In this document: piece after piece, positions 27,762 to 37,638 of the stretch
How positions within the stretch are numbered: the first letter of the stretch is position 1
Layout of the letters: every line of letters starts with the position of its first letter
NCBI RefSeq assembly: GCF_945862485.1
Contig: NZ_CAMAYF010000013.1
Span: forward strand, 1-52,577
Length of the DNA stretch: 52,577 nucleotides
Source of the DNA: Sphingorhabdus sp. EL138
GTDB lineage: Bacteria > Pseudomonadota > Alphaproteobacteria > Sphingomonadales > Sphingomonadaceae
Reading direction: 5' to 3'
The notes under the pieces: model-generated
What the model saw: only the letters and a program-made list of their open reading frames with translations
What the model was told of the DNA's origin: nothing
Database searches by the model: none
Translations under genes and position numbers: made by a program

Positions 27762-28964
27762 TCAACGCGCAAGTTTCAACCCTGTTGCGTCAGCGGCCGT
27801 GTAATAACGGGCGATGACGTTTTGTTCTGCGACCGTTAAATGCGGATTCCATACGTCAAAGATAAGAACGGCACGATACTTATCGCTATCATTCCACGCT
27901 TCATGTTCGATGGTATCATCAAAGGCAAAAGCCTTCCCCACTTGCCATTCACGGGTTTCCCCGCCGACGCGGAAGCCGCAATTTTCCGGCACGATCAACG
28001 GTAAATGCACAATCGCACGGGTATTCGTCACGCCTGTATGTGGCGGAATTCGGGTGTGCGGCTTCAATATGGAGAAAAACGCACTGGGCGCACGATCTGG
28101 CAGCGTGGTGGTCGGTAAGCGGGCCAAGGCAGCCGCTGTGTGCGGGCAGCGGTCCAAAACCGCCTGATTGGGTTGCCCATATTCCCATAAAAAGCATGCG
28201 CCCCAATCGAGGGACTGGTCGAGCGCAGACCATTTATTTTCCGGAACCCCTGAATCCATCCGAACATATGGCCGCAACGCATCACCCGGATCAGCAAGCA
28301 GCGCCTCTAATTCTTTGCGTATGTCGTCAGTCGCAGCTTCAATGGCGGGCATCCATGGGAAATGATGCCTGTCAAAAAATTCATCCGCCGGAAGAAAGGG
28401 ATAATATAGGCCTTCGCATGTGTTTACATAGGTCCGTCGACGCCCCAATGCGCCGTCAACAAATGCCTTACTTCGGCGCAGCTCTGTCGCATCCATAGCA
28501 GCGGATAAGGGTGCGAGTTCGGTGCTAACCGCATCGGCAATCTGAAGCGTCGCTTGCGAAATAAATGCCTGGCCCTTTTGCAATGCAGCGGCAATATCCG
28601 GAGATAGGTCTGATGCATGCGCCGCCATTTGAAGTACGCCGCTCCAAGCGACCAAAGCTGGCGCCTTTTCACCTAGACGTTCATGCAATTCAGCCTTGCG
28701 GAGCCACCCCATGAAATCGCGGCGGTCGATGTTAATTGCGGCGTCTAGCGCCTGCATTTCTCCATCGTCATCGCCTTGCGCGCGCCGTGCGGTTGCAACA
28801 TTTCGCCACAGCGCGCTCGACATAGTGTCATGCATAACCGCCGCCACGAACAGGCGCTCCGCCTCGGCATAATTTCCGGCGCGCAGTGCAAGCATGCCTT
28901 GGCTGTTCAGTTGGGCCGCTTCGGCCGGTGGTGCGCAATTGTTCATAAGGCGAATGCTTGCCAT
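27762..28964 (-). CDS. TPR-containing aspartyl/asparaginyl beta-hydroxylase
   Basis: A 400-residue cytosolic-looking protein (393 if the ATG at 28946 is used). Residues ~10-120 are tetratricopeptide-like (NSQGMLALRAGNYAEAERLF); the C-terminal ~200 residues are an aspartyl/asparaginyl beta-hydroxylase domain, a 2-oxoglutarate/Fe(II) double-stranded beta helix. Visible landmarks are HTRIPPHTGVTNTRAIVHLP (first iron His and Arg), FRVGGETREWQVGKAFAFDD and IEHEAWND (second iron His), then VLIFDVWNPHL. Such enzymes hydroxylate Asp/Asn or related residues in proteins or peptides. The gene is divergent from a sulfotransferase-like gene with only 32 bp between the start codons, implying shared control. 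Confidence 0.87.
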   Translation of the reverse strand: MASIRLMNNCAPPAEAAQLNSQGMLALRAGNYAEAERLFVAAVMHDTMSSALWRNVATARRAQGDDDGEMQALDAAINIDRRDFMGWLRKAELHERLGEKAPALVAWSGVLQMAAHASDLSPDIAAALQKGQAFISQATLQIADAVSTELAPLSAAMDATELRRSKAFVDGALGRRRTYVNTCEGLYYPFLPADEFFDRHHFPWMPAIEAATDDIRKELEALLADPGDALRPYVRMDSGVPENKWSALDQSLDWGACFLWEYGQPNQAVLDRCPHTAAALARLPTTTLPDRAPSAFFSILKPHTRIPPHTGVTNTRAIVHLPLIVPENCGFRVGGETREWQVGKAFAFDDTIEHEAWNDSDKYRAVLIFDVWNPHLTVAEQNVIARYYTAADATGLKLAR

Positions 28965-28996
28965 TTACCGTCAGAAACGGCAAGGTCGATGATGTC

Positions 28997-30013
28997 ATGG
29001 CAATCAATAATAGCGACATTTGGAACGACGGCGCGTGGCTAGCGCATCGCTATGACGCGTCCGCAGATGCCTTTCATCTGCGTCATGTAAGCCGTCCAGC
29101 GCACAATGCCGCCACCTTCCTCACCGATGAATATCTTGGCGCGGAACAAAGCCCGATGGTCCTTTCGCGGCGCGACGCAAAAGGCCGCAGCGCACACAGT
29201 GCCAATCTGCATTTTATTTTGCATTCCGCCTTTTGTGCATCGACCATGTTCGCCAACGGGTTTGATTTGCCGGGTCTATCGATGGGTTTGAAGGAACCCG
29301 TTTTGCTGAACGACATTGTCGGCTTTCGCCGTCGCGGCGCGCCAACTCTGGCGGTGGCCGAACGGCTGGGCGATGCACTGGATATGCTCGCGCGTCCCTT
29401 TGCGGACGATTCTGCAGTGGTAGTAAAACCGTCCAATATCTTCAATGCGCTTGCCCCCGCATCGCTTGCCATGCGGCCGTCTAGCAAAGCCATTATCGTG
29501 CATGCCCCACTTTCGATGTTCCTTTTGTCTGTCGCCCGCAAGGGTCTTTGGTGCCGGCTATGGTGTCGCGAATTATTGGAGGGGCAAATAGCCGACGGCA
29601 TTGTTGATCTTGGTTTTGAGCCGGGAGATTTTTTCCGGCAGACCGACTTACAAATCGCCGCGGTCGGTTGGCTGGCGCAGCAAAAGCTGTTTCATGACAT
29701 GACGCAAAAGTTCGGACCTGAACGTATCGCGACGCTGGACAGTGAACGGCTGACCGCCAATCCCGGCAAGGCTCTTTCCTCTGGAGCGTTCCACTTCGAA
29801 CTGGGCGAGCATGCCGCAGCGAATGACGCGCACCCCGCGTTCGGTACACATAGCAAATTTGGCGGAAATTTCCGGACAGAGGACCGGCACGCCGAATATG
29901 CATTGGCGCAGACCGCGCATGGCGATGAGATTGAAAAGGTCCTGATTTGGGCTGAAGCCGTTGCCAAATCTGCCAACATCCCACTGACTTTGGAACATCC
30001 GCTTCATTTTTAA
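28997..30013 (+). CDS. Sulfotransferase-like P-loop protein
   Basis: A 338-residue protein from the ATG at 28997 (the frame is open 13 codons further up, into the divergent gene). I do not find a textbook sulfotransferase site, but FILHSAFCASTMFANGFD fits the loop that binds the 5'-phosphosulfate in the sulfotransferase fold, and VVVKPSNIFNALAPASL, then KAIIVHAPLSMFLLSVARKG fit the 3'-phosphate-binding region with the Ser in the second helix. No signal peptide or membrane segment. It could transfer sulfate, or be a nucleotide-binding relative with another role. Head-to-head with the TPR/aspartyl hydroxylase gene and tail-to-tail with a TonB receptor gene. Confidence 0.55.
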   Translation: MAINNSDIWNDGAWLAHRYDASADAFHLRHVSRPAHNAATFLTDEYLGAEQSPMVLSRRDAKGRSAHSANLHFILHSAFCASTMFANGFDLPGLSMGLKEPVLLNDIVGFRRRGAPTLAVAERLGDALDMLARPFADDSAVVVKPSNIFNALAPASLAMRPSSKAIIVHAPLSMFLLSVARKGLWCRLWCRELLEGQIADGIVDLGFEPGDFFRQTDLQIAAVGWLAQQKLFHDMTQKFGPERIATLDSERLTANPGKALSSGAFHFELGEHAAANDAHPAFGTHSKFGGNFRTEDRHAEYALAQTAHGDEIEKVLIWAEAVAKSANIPLTLEHPLHF

Positions 30014-30120
30014 GGCCGCTTGCCAGACCTATTAGGGGCCGGACTTTACCTAAACTCACATAACCCAGCATTGCGGGGCATGCTTGCGCGCCTTGGTTCG
30101 GCGTCATGTTATGGCATAAC

Positions 30121-30152
30121 AAAAGGGGCGGGCATTGCTGCCCGCCCCCTTG
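30121..30152 (-). terminator. Rho-independent terminator for the TonB receptor gene
   Basis: A perfect 10-bp stem (arms GGGGCGGGCA and TGCCCGCCCC, loop TTGC) at 30125-30148. On the minus strand it is followed by TTTTGTT, so it terminates the receptor gene 25 nt after its stop. On the plus strand the tail CTTGTTCC is poorer, though it may also serve the convergent sulfotransferase-like gene. Confidence 0.85.
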
Positions 30153-30173
30153 TTCCTTTAACTGCTCTTCAGA

Positions 30174-33100
30174 TTAGAAGCGCAGCTTTGCCGTTACAGC
30201 ATAACGACGACCCAACGCATCATATGTCGATGGGAAGGTGTTGCCGCTGTTATACGATGTCGAACCAGCATTGTTGCCGGTTACTGGCGGCTCCTTGTCC
30301 AGCAAGTTCTGCACCGAGAGGGTGAGAGTCAGATTTTCGCTGGCATTAAGACGCGTCGACAGATCAAAATAATTATAGGACTTGATCTTGCCGAAGTTAA
30401 TCGTCCGGCCGCCAACGCCCAAGACTGACGCGCCAATGGTTCCGTTGAAGAACGCACCACCGTCAATCACGTCAAGTGGCTCTTGCTCCATTCCGGAGAT
30501 ATGGCGCCACAACAACGAAACGTCGATCTTGTCGTACGACACTGTTGTACGCTGCGACCATGAATAGTCTGGTTGCAGTGAACCACAGTTCGAGCTGAAA
30601 TATCCGGTGCAATCACGATTGATCGATTCCGGGTTGAGCACGAACGCGTTGAACGCCGATTTTAACGTGTAGTTGCCATTGAAGGACAATGCCAAAGCGA
30701 TTTTGTCGGTAAGATCCGTCTTGTAGTTCAAGATCAAGTCGATGCCGTCAGTTTCAATCGCACCTGCGTTCGACAGAACTGAAGGCAGACCTGTGAAAAC
30801 GTTCGGATCACCGCTCAGACCGCCATCGGCTGGGCTACGGCGAATGCTTGTACACGCCGACGTGGTCGATGCTCCAGCAGCTGGGCTGAATACGTTCGAT
30901 CCAAAGCAAGCTGCAATTACGTCACCAGGGGTTGGCGACGAAATCGCACCCGTTACCTTGATGTTGTAATAATCGAGCGATGCAGTGAAACCAGGGATAA
31001 TCGCTGGCTGGAAGATCGCACCAACAGTGAAGCTGTCCGACTTTTCAGGCTTAATGTTGACATTACCGCCACCAGTCGAGTTCACTTGGCCTGCGTTAGG
31101 CTGGGGAATCGAGTTGATGTTGCCCAAATTGGCACCTTGCGCCAAGCAGACAGCACGAAGCTCACCGGTTGGACCAGAAGCTGGACGTCCTGGCAACACA
31201 GCGCCAGCTGTCGTCAACGTCGCGCAAGGATCGGTACCAAGGTTGGTCAATCCAGTGTTCACTGGCGAGAACAGTTCACCAATGTTCGGCGCACGAACGG
31301 CACGCGCGAAGTTACCGCGAAGAGCGAGGCCTTCGACAGGCTCCCAAGTACCGCCAGCCTTAAAGGTTGTGGTGTTGTACGATGGGTTACCTGGTGCGTC
31401 GACTGTGTATGACGAATAACGAAGGCCGCCTTCAACAGTCAGGCTGTTAAAGAATGGCTTGTCGCTAACGACTGGCACAACAAGTTCACCAAAGGCTTCA
31501 TAAACATCGAAACCACCTTTGATGTCTGGTGTTGCACCACCGGCACCACCAAGATCGCCGCCTTTGGCAAGCGCATCGGCACCCTGACGGGCAGTATATT
31601 TACGAAACTCACCGCCGACTGCAAATGCCACGGGATCTTCAGCAAATGGGCTGGTAACGCCCGCATCGCCGTTGATGGTTCCCTTAACTTGTGCCAGCGA
31701 GGTTTTCGTAAAGCTGGTGCTTTCCTGAACCAAGAACGGAATTGCTTGTGGCTGAATGGTACCAAAGACATTTGCGGCAACGCATCCATTTGATGTGTCG
31801 AAGCAGACTGGCGCCGCAGCTGTTCCGCCTGCGCGAAGCGACTGACGGAAACGCGAGTTCAAGGTGTAACCCTTAATCGTCTGGATGTTTTCACTTTGGC
31901 CATAGGCACCGGTGATATCCCAGTCGATTGAGTCGGTGATCGAACCACGGGCACCCAAACGGTAATCGAATACGGTCGTGACATATTCGGAAATACGTGG
32001 GCCGGCTTCAACTGCGCGACGGGCAAACAATGATTGCGGGTTAGGGTTGTAACCTTCACCTGCTTCAATCACACCATTGCCGTTAACGTCGAATGGCTGC
32101 CATGCTTGCAATACAGCAAGACCGTTGCCCGACGTCGTAGCAGTTGCAGACGCGCCACCGGTACCGATTTCAAGATAACCAGCCTGACCAGGACGCAAGT
32201 TGGGGTTAGCCGCGGCATCGCACTGCGCTTGCGTGAAGCGTGGGGTATAAACCGTCGCGCTTGGGTTCACGTCGAATGCGCAGAACTGGTTACGCATAGC
32301 GGCAGGCAAGAACGGGTTGTTCAAAGGAATGTTCACGCCGATGCTGAACGCGCCCGAAGGTGCGATGATCGTGTTTACAGTGTTCTTTGAGAACAAACCA
32401 CGCGAGTAAACTTCTATCGCATCACTGACTTCGTAACGCGCTTGACCGAACATGTTGAAACGCTCGAACGGTGTCTGGAAGACGTTATAGGGGTTAAAGT
32501 TGAACGTCGAGAAGGTCGGAACGAGCTGACCTGCCTCGTTAATCTGGTTGGTACCGCCGTTGCCCGTACCAGCTACAAGACGACCGCCCGAGAAGCGCGA
32601 CGGGAACGCCGTGCCTGAACCAAGCGCTGTACCAGCGTAGGTTTCTAGGGTAGTCAGCGATACATCGCGCGCGCCTTGATAGACTGGGTCAGCTTGCTGA
32701 TAGCCAACGCCAAATACGGCATTACCGCGACCATCGTCGAAGTTTGCACCGATTGTCACATCAGCGCGGAAAACGTTGCCGTCACCTTTTTCGGTGAGCT
32801 GCTCCGAAACCTGAGCTTCCAAACCAGAGAAATCATTCTTCAGAATGAAGTTAACAACACCACCCACAGCGTCAGCGCCATAAGTCGTGGATGCACCACC
32901 GGTAAGAACGTCAACGCGCTCAACCAGAGCGAGCGGAATGTTGTTCAAATCGACCTGGCCACCAAAACCGGCGGGTACGATACGATCACCGTCCAACAGA
33001 ACGATGTTACGGTTTGAACCAATGCCGCGCAAGTTAACGTAGGACGCGCCGCCGTTACCGTTATTGACCGCGGAACCGATCGAAGCAACAACACCTGGGA

Positions 33101-33347
33101 TTTCACGAAGAACTTCTTCGGCCAAGTTGGACTGAAGCAGTTCCATTTCCTCGGAGGTGGTCACGTTCACCGGAGCCGAACGCTCAAGGTTCGGATTGGT
33201 AATGAGCGAGCCGGTAACGATGATTTCGCTTGCCGCCTCTTCTTCGGCTGCCGCATCCTGGGCGAACGACGGCGTTGAGATCAACGCCAAGCCCAATGCC
33301 AGCGGTGCCGCTGCATATTTCAAATTGCTGATACGTGTGTTTTTCAC
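30174..33347 (-). CDS. TonB-dependent outer-membrane receptor
   Basis: A 1057-residue receptor from a GTG at 33347, preferred because AAGGGGC lies at the right distance and the product then starts with a normal signal peptide (KNTRISNLKYAAAPLALGLALISTPSFAQ region, cut near FAQ). After a short acidic stretch comes the TonB-box/plug region (SEIIVTGSLITNP; SNLAEEVLREIPGVVASIG; VEVLTGG-like RVDVLTGGASTTYGADAVGG), then a long beta-barrel ending in the aromatic RYAVTAKLRF. It resembles the large sphingomonad/Caulobacter receptors for carbohydrates, peptides or other nutrients. Substrate unknown. No FecI/FecR-type regulator is adjacent; the nearest genes are the sulfotransferase-like and hydroxylase genes. 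Confidence 0.93.
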   Translation of the reverse strand: MKNTRISNLKYAAAPLALGLALISTPSFAQDAAAEEEAASEIIVTGSLITNPNLERSAPVNVTTSEEMELLQSNLAEEVLREIPGVVASIGSAVNNGNGGASYVNLRGIGSNRNIVLLDGDRIVPAGFGGQVDLNNIPLALVERVDVLTGGASTTYGADAVGGVVNFILKNDFSGLEAQVSEQLTEKGDGNVFRADVTIGANFDDGRGNAVFGVGYQQADPVYQGARDVSLTTLETYAGTALGSGTAFPSRFSGGRLVAGTGNGGTNQINEAGQLVPTFSTFNFNPYNVFQTPFERFNMFGQARYEVSDAIEVYSRGLFSKNTVNTIIAPSGAFSIGVNIPLNNPFLPAAMRNQFCAFDVNPSATVYTPRFTQAQCDAAANPNLRPGQAGYLEIGTGGASATATTSGNGLAVLQAWQPFDVNGNGVIEAGEGYNPNPQSLFARRAVEAGPRISEYVTTVFDYRLGARGSITDSIDWDITGAYGQSENIQTIKGYTLNSRFRQSLRAGGTAAAPVCFDTSNGCVAANVFGTIQPQAIPFLVQESTSFTKTSLAQVKGTINGDAGVTSPFAEDPVAFAVGGEFRKYTARQGADALAKGGDLGGAGGATPDIKGGFDVYEAFGELVVPVVSDKPFFNSLTVEGGLRYSSYTVDAPGNPSYNTTTFKAGGTWEPVEGLALRGNFARAVRAPNIGELFSPVNTGLTNLGTDPCATLTTAGAVLPGRPASGPTGELRAVCLAQGANLGNINSIPQPNAGQVNSTGGGNVNIKPEKSDSFTVGAIFQPAIIPGFTASLDYYNIKVTGAISSPTPGDVIAACFGSNVFSPAAGASTTSACTSIRRSPADGGLSGDPNVFTGLPSVLSNAGAIETDGIDLILNYKTDLTDKIALALSFNGNYTLKSAFNAFVLNPESINRDCTGYFSSNCGSLQPDYSWSQRTTVSYDKIDVSLLWRHISGMEQEPLDVIDGGAFFNGTIGASVLGVGGRTINFGKIKSYNYFDLSTRLNASENLTLTLSVQNLLDKEPPVTGNNAGSTSYNSGNTFPSTYDALGRRYAVTAKLRF

Positions 33348-33687
33348 GATATAGCCCCTTATAAAAAGCCAAAGATTCACGGTTTCCCAGTAACCAATGG
33401 CGGTTCAACTCCCCAGCTTTTCCACCATCACTGCACGCGCCTTAAGCACGTAAAGCGCGATGGAAACCCTCCGGGTTGCGTTCGCTTTGACGGAAATCCA
33501 GTATTTGCGCAACAAATTGAGCATAAATTTCAATATTATTGCAATGGTGTATCAATTACGCAACAGTGCCCTGGTGGGCAGTCGTCTGAATCGATAGGCC
33601 TTGCGTCGCAGGCACAAAAATCGTTCATGACAGCGACAGCGTGGTTCGTTAAGGAGGCCTCATCCGGTTTTCAGAGGCACTTCATAC
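33348..33687. other. 340-bp intergenic region between TonB receptor and cyclophilin genes
   Basis: No credible gene. The middle (about 33500-33570) is markedly AT-rich, with repeated TTGCGCAA/TTGCAAT-like words, and must contain the receptor promoter and probably its control sites; I cannot assign a regulator. The right end has a perfect AAGGAGG at 33651-33657, but this is 30 nt before the cyclophilin ATG, too far for normal use, while AGAGG at 33675 is better placed. Confidence 0.45.
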
Positions 33688-34329
33688 ATGTCCGTACGTT
33701 CTTTAGTTTCGAAGCTCCTATTACTCTTGTCCGGCATTCTTGCCTTTGCCGTTTCGCCGGCCTTCGCGCAGACGGCTGCGCCGGCGCCCGCCGCGCCAGA
33801 CCTTGAGAATGTTTTGGTTTTGGATCTTTCCACGGGCGGCCGTGTGACGATTCAAATGTTTCCAACCGATGCCCCTGCCCATGTCGAGCGTATCAAGACG
33901 CTGACGCGGCAAGGCTTTTACAATGGCGTCGTCTTTCACCGCGTGATTGACGGCTTCATGGCACAAACCGGGGATCCAACAGGCACGGGGCAAGGCGGAT
34001 CGGAGCTTCCCGACCTCAAGGCCGAATTTAACAGAATTCCGCATTTGCGCGGCACGGTCTCGATGGCGCGCACGAACGAGCCGGATACCGCCAACAGTCA
34101 GTTCTTCATCTGCTTCCAACCGCGCTTTAATCTTGATAACAAATATACGGTCTTTGGCCGCGTGACGTCGGGCATGCAATTTGTCGACGCTATTGAACGT
34201 GGCGAGCCGCCTTTGAACCCAGCCAAGGTGCTTCAGGCCTCTATCGCGGCCGATAATGTGCCGCCCCCTGCGTTTACGTCGGCACCGGCCGAAGCGCCCA
34301 TCACCGTTGACCAATTAAACGCGGGATAA
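33688..34329 (+). CDS. Exported cyclophilin-type peptidyl-prolyl isomerase
   Basis: A 213-residue cyclophilin with a signal peptide ([27 protein letters not shown] region), hence periplasmic. The catalytic core has [22 protein letters not shown] (active Arg and the Phe/Met pocket), [18 protein letters not shown] and [14 protein letters not shown]. It would speed proline isomerisation in envelope proteins. It lies 17 nt upstream of queA on the same strand; the ppi-queA pair is common in alphaproteobacteria. Confidence 0.92.
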   Translation: MSVRSLVSKLLLLLSGILAFAVSPAFAQTAAPAPAAPDLENVLVLDLSTGGRVTIQMFPTDAPAHVERIKTLTRQGFYNGVVFHRVIDGFMAQTGDPTGTGQGGSELPDLKAEFNRIPHLRGTVSMARTNEPDTANSQFFICFQPRFNLDNKYTVFGRVTSGMQFVDAIERGEPPLNPAKVLQASIAADNVPPPAFTSAPAEAPITVDQLNAG

Positions 34330-34346
34330 GCGCGCAGCACTCCCCC

Positions 34347-35375
34347 ATGCGCGTCGATCTATTTGATTTCGAGCTTCCGCCCGAGCGGATTGCTTTACGG
34401 CCCGTGTCGCCGCGGGATTCCGCGCGCATGTTATGTGTAAGCGGAGACGCTGCACTGGCAGACCGCTCGGTACGCGACCTGCCGCAAATGTTGCGCAAGG
34501 GCGATTGCCTAATCTTCAATGACACACGGGTCATTCCAGCGCAGTTGCAGGGGAAGCGCGGCGATGCGTCCATCGGGGCGACCTTGCACAAACGGATCGA
34601 CCTGCGCCGGTGGCAGGCGTTTATCCGCAATGCCAAACGCCTACATCCCGGCGATGTGATTGATTTTGGCGCAGGCGTCACGGCCATATCCGAAGAACGC
34701 CATGACGACGGCAGCTTCACTTTGTTTTTCGAAGGGGAGGAGGCCGTTGAAATCCTACTTCACCGCGCAGGCACCATGCCCTTGCCACCCTATATCGCGG
34801 GCAAGCGGCCGACCGACGAACGCGATGCGCAAGATTATCAAACGATGTTCGCGCAAAAGGATGGCGCGGTGGCCGCGCCGACAGCTTCCCTCCACTTCAC
34901 GCCCGAATTGATGGCGGCAGTGCACGCAGCGGGCATCGAAACGGCGACCCTGACGCTGCATGTCGGTGCGGGCACATTCCTGCCGGTCAAGGCCGATGAC
35001 ACCACCGAACACCGCATGCACAGCGAATGGGGCAGCATCGACGCCGCAACCGCGCAGCGCCTCAACAGCATACGCGAGGCTGGTGGGCGTTTGATCGCGG
35101 TCGGCACAACGTCACTACGTCTTGTTGAAAGCGCGGCGGACGACAATGGCGTGGTTCATCCGTTTGAAGGCGACACCGATATCTTCATTACGCCCGGTTA
35201 CCGTTTCAAGGCGATTGGCGGCCTGATGACCAATTTCCATCTGCCCAAATCGACTTTGTTCATGCTGGTCAGCGCCTTAATGGGGCGCGAGACCATGCAA
35301 GCGGCTTATGCTTATGCCATCGCCAGCGAATATCGTTTCTACAGCTATGGCGACAGCAGCCTGCTCCTGCCCTAA
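34347..35375 (+). CDS. queA: S-adenosylmethionine:tRNA ribosyltransferase-isomerase
   Basis: A 342-residue enzyme that transfers the ribosyl part of S-adenosylmethionine to 7-aminomethyl-7-deazaguanine in tRNA, making epoxyqueuosine at position 34. Family segments seen: [27 protein letters not shown] at the start, [58 protein letters not shown], and [16 protein letters not shown] near the end. The usual partner tgt is not adjacent; the next gene is pyk, convergent. Confidence 0.95.
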   Translation: MRVDLFDFELPPERIALRPVSPRDSARMLCVSGDAALADRSVRDLPQMLRKGDCLIFNDTRVIPAQLQGKRGDASIGATLHKRIDLRRWQAFIRNAKRLHPGDVIDFGAGVTAISEERHDDGSFTLFFEGEEAVEILLHRAGTMPLPPYIAGKRPTDERDAQDYQTMFAQKDGAVAAPTASLHFTPELMAAVHAAGIETATLTLHVGAGTFLPVKADDTTEHRMHSEWGSIDAATAQRLNSIREAGGRLIAVGTTSLRLVESAADDNGVVHPFEGDTDIFITPGYRFKAIGGLMTNFHLPKSTLFMLVSALMGRETMQAAYAYAIASEYRFYSYGDSSLLLP

Positions 35376-35390
35376 TCGTGCCGCTGGCGC

Positions 35391-36839
35391 TTAATGCCCT
35401 TTTAATTCGTCACCCGTCAGGCGCACGATATGCAGCACATTGGTTGACCCCGGCGTCCCGAACGGCACGCCTGCCATGATGATGATCCGGCCACCGGCGA
35501 CGCCCAGATGGTAGCGCAGCGCCATGCGCTTGCCCTTGGCGACCATTTCTTCGAACGAACCAATGTCCTTGGTGCGCACGGCAAAGGCGCCCCATAATAG
35601 CCCCAAGCGCCGCGCGGTTATCTGGCTTGCGGTGAGCACTAACAAAGGCACGGCAGGGCGTTCACGCGAAATCCGGCGCGCTGTTGAACCTGACGATGTG
35701 AAGCAGACGATGGCGCTGGTTTCCACGGTGTCGACAATACGCCCACTCGCCTCCGCCAAGGCATCGGCGGTCGTGCCATCGGCTGGGGTTTCGGTGAAAT
35801 GGATGCGTTTGAAGAAATCCGGGTCGCCCTCCACCTGTTGCGCAATGCGGTCCATGATCGACACCGCCTCAATCGGCCAAGCACCCGCGGCCGTTTCCGC
35901 AGATAACATCACGGCGTCTGCGCCATCGTAAATGGCCGTCGCCACATCCGAAACCTCTGCCCGTGTTGGTGAGGGCGAAACGATCATCGATTCCAGCATT
36001 TGCGTTGCCACCACGACGGGCTTGCCCATGCGCCGTGCGGTGGACACAATCTTCTTTTGCAGCGGCGGCACTTGTTCGGGTGGCAATTCCACGCCCAAAT
36101 CGCCGCGTGCAACCATAACCCCATCGGCCAGCTCAAGGATTTCTTCCAACCGTCGAATCGCCGCAGGCTTTTCGATCTTGGCCAACAAAGCCGCCTTGTT
36201 GCCGATGAGCTTCTTGCCTTCGGCCACATCCTCAGGCCGTTGGACGAAGGACATCGCGATCCAGTCCACCCCTTGCTCCAGCGCAAAGGCAAGGTCTGAA
36301 CGGTCCTTCTCCGTCAACGCCGCAATCGGCACCACCACATCGGGGACATTCAGCCCCTTGCGGTTCGATAGCATCCCGCCAACTTCAACTATGGTATTAA
36401 TATATTCAGCGCCAATCTCCGTAACGCGCAAGACCAGCTTGCCATCGTCGAGCAACAAGCGCGCGCCAACCTCCAACGCGGCAAAGATTTCCGGATGGGG
36501 TAAGTGAACACGATGCGCGTCACCCGGTGCCGTGTCGGTATCCAGTCGGAAATTGTCGCCCGTGTGCAACTCGACCTTATCATCGGCAAAGGTTCCGACC
36601 CGCAATTTCGGGCCTTGCAGGTCAACCAATATCGTCGTTGGCCGATTATACGCTTTTTCCAGTGCACGGATGTTGGCAATCAACTGCGCCTTGTCGGCCT
36701 GATCGCCATGGCTCATGTTGATGCGGAAAGCATCCGCACCGGCCCGAAACAATTTTTCGATCATCTCGGGCGTATCGCTCGCGGGGCCCAAGGTGGCCAA
36801 TATGCGGACCTTGCGCATGCGGGGTTTATGATATTGCAT
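35391..36839 (-). CDS. pyk: Pyruvate kinase
   Basis: A 482-residue enzyme making pyruvate and ATP from phosphoenolpyruvate and ADP. The barrel starts at RKVRILATLGPAS; DAFRINMSHGD, the active-site LLAKIEKPAAIRR (catalytic Lys and Glu), MVARGDLGVELPPEQVP (metal site) and MLSAETAAGAWP are all present, followed by the C-terminal regulatory domain. GGAG lies 8 nt before the ATG. In sphingomonads pyk, the DUF1244 gene and gapR are usual neighbours, as here, with the latter two divergent from pyk. Confidence 0.96.
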   Translation of the reverse strand: MQYHKPRMRKVRILATLGPASDTPEMIEKLFRAGADAFRINMSHGDQADKAQLIANIRALEKAYNRPTTILVDLQGPKLRVGTFADDKVELHTGDNFRLDTDTAPGDAHRVHLPHPEIFAALEVGARLLLDDGKLVLRVTEIGAEYINTIVEVGGMLSNRKGLNVPDVVVPIAALTEKDRSDLAFALEQGVDWIAMSFVQRPEDVAEGKKLIGNKAALLAKIEKPAAIRRLEEILELADGVMVARGDLGVELPPEQVPPLQKKIVSTARRMGKPVVVATQMLESMIVSPSPTRAEVSDVATAIYDGADAVMLSAETAAGAWPIEAVSIMDRIAQQVEGDPDFFKRIHFTETPADGTTADALAEASGRIVDTVETSAIVCFTSSGSTARRISRERPAVPLLVLTASQITARRLGLLWGAFAVRTKDIGSFEEMVAKGKRMALRYHLGVAGGRIIIMAGVPFGTPGSTNVLHIVRLTGDELKGH

Positions 36840-36918
36840 GAAAATGGCTCCGCGATATGGATTTTAAACGTCAAACGCCCCATAACGCGGCAAGCCAGCA
36901 ACGGGAAGGGCGCATAGC

Positions 36919-37221
36919 ATGCAACAGGAAATACAAATCTCAGACGCCGCCGCCGCCGCCGCATTTCGCCGCCTTGTCGCGCATTTGCAGCACCGGCATG
37001 ATGCGCAGAATATCGACCTTATGGGCCTTGCCGGCTTTTGCCGCAATTGCCTGGCTGATTGGGTGATGGAGGCGGACGGGCAGCTGACGAAAGATGAAGC
37101 GCGCGAAATCATACACGGCATGCCCGCCGCAGAGTGGAAGGCAAAGTATCAAAGCGAAGCAACGCCGGCGCAATTACAACGGATGCAGGAAAGCGTGGCG
37201 AAAAACGCCCCTTCGCATTAA
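36919..37221 (+). CDS. DUF1244 family protein
   Basis: A 100-residue soluble protein. The conserved DUF1244 block is FRRLVAHLQHRHDAQNIDLMGLAGFCRNCLADWVMEA, with an invariant CRNC cysteine pair that may bind a metal or be redox-active. Function unknown; the family is typical of alpha- and some gammaproteobacteria. Divergent from pyk, 58 nt upstream of gapR on the same strand. Confidence 0.9.
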   Translation: MQQEIQISDAAAAAAFRRLVAHLQHRHDAQNIDLMGLAGFCRNCLADWVMEADGQLTKDEAREIIHGMPAAEWKAKYQSEATPAQLQRMQESVAKNAPSH

Positions 37222-37279
37222 GGCGCTGTCAACGTGATTCGGGGGTTTTGCCCCCAACCAACACCACAGGGAGAATATC

Positions 37280-37522
37280 ATGGCTGAAGGCAATATCGCC
37301 GCTGACCAACTGCGTCTGTTCATTGAGCGCATCGAGCGTTTGGAAGAAGAGAAAAAGGGCATCGCTGACGACATTCGCGACGTATATTCGGAAGCCAAGA
37401 GCCAGGGCTATGACGCAAAAATCATGCGCCAGATCGTCCGCTTGCGCAAAATGAGCCAAGACGACCGTCAGGAAATGGAAGCGATCCTCGACACCTATAA
37501 ATCGGCGCTTGGGCTGGCGTAA
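37280..37522 (+). CDS. gapR: GapR, nucleoid-associated protein (DUF2312)
   Basis: An 80-residue all-helical protein, almost all of it the DUF2312 domain: [30 protein letters not shown] (long coiled-coil helix) and [33 protein letters not shown]. In Caulobacter GapR tetramers clamp overtwisted, AT-rich DNA ahead of replication and transcription and stimulate topoisomerases. GGGAG is well placed before the ATG. Essential or near-essential in some relatives; that is known for the family, not seen here. Confidence 0.92.
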   Translation: MAEGNIAADQLRLFIERIERLEEEKKGIADDIRDVYSEAKSQGYDAKIMRQIVRLRKMSQDDRQEMEAILDTYKSALGLA

Positions 37523-37638
37523 GGCCTAGGCTTTCCCAAACCTTGGTGCAGCAGCGTTAAAGCACATGGCTTGCCCAATGGCGTGTGCCTGATGTAAGGG
37601 CGCTGCTTCATATCCTTTAGCCAGAGAAGAGTAGAGCC

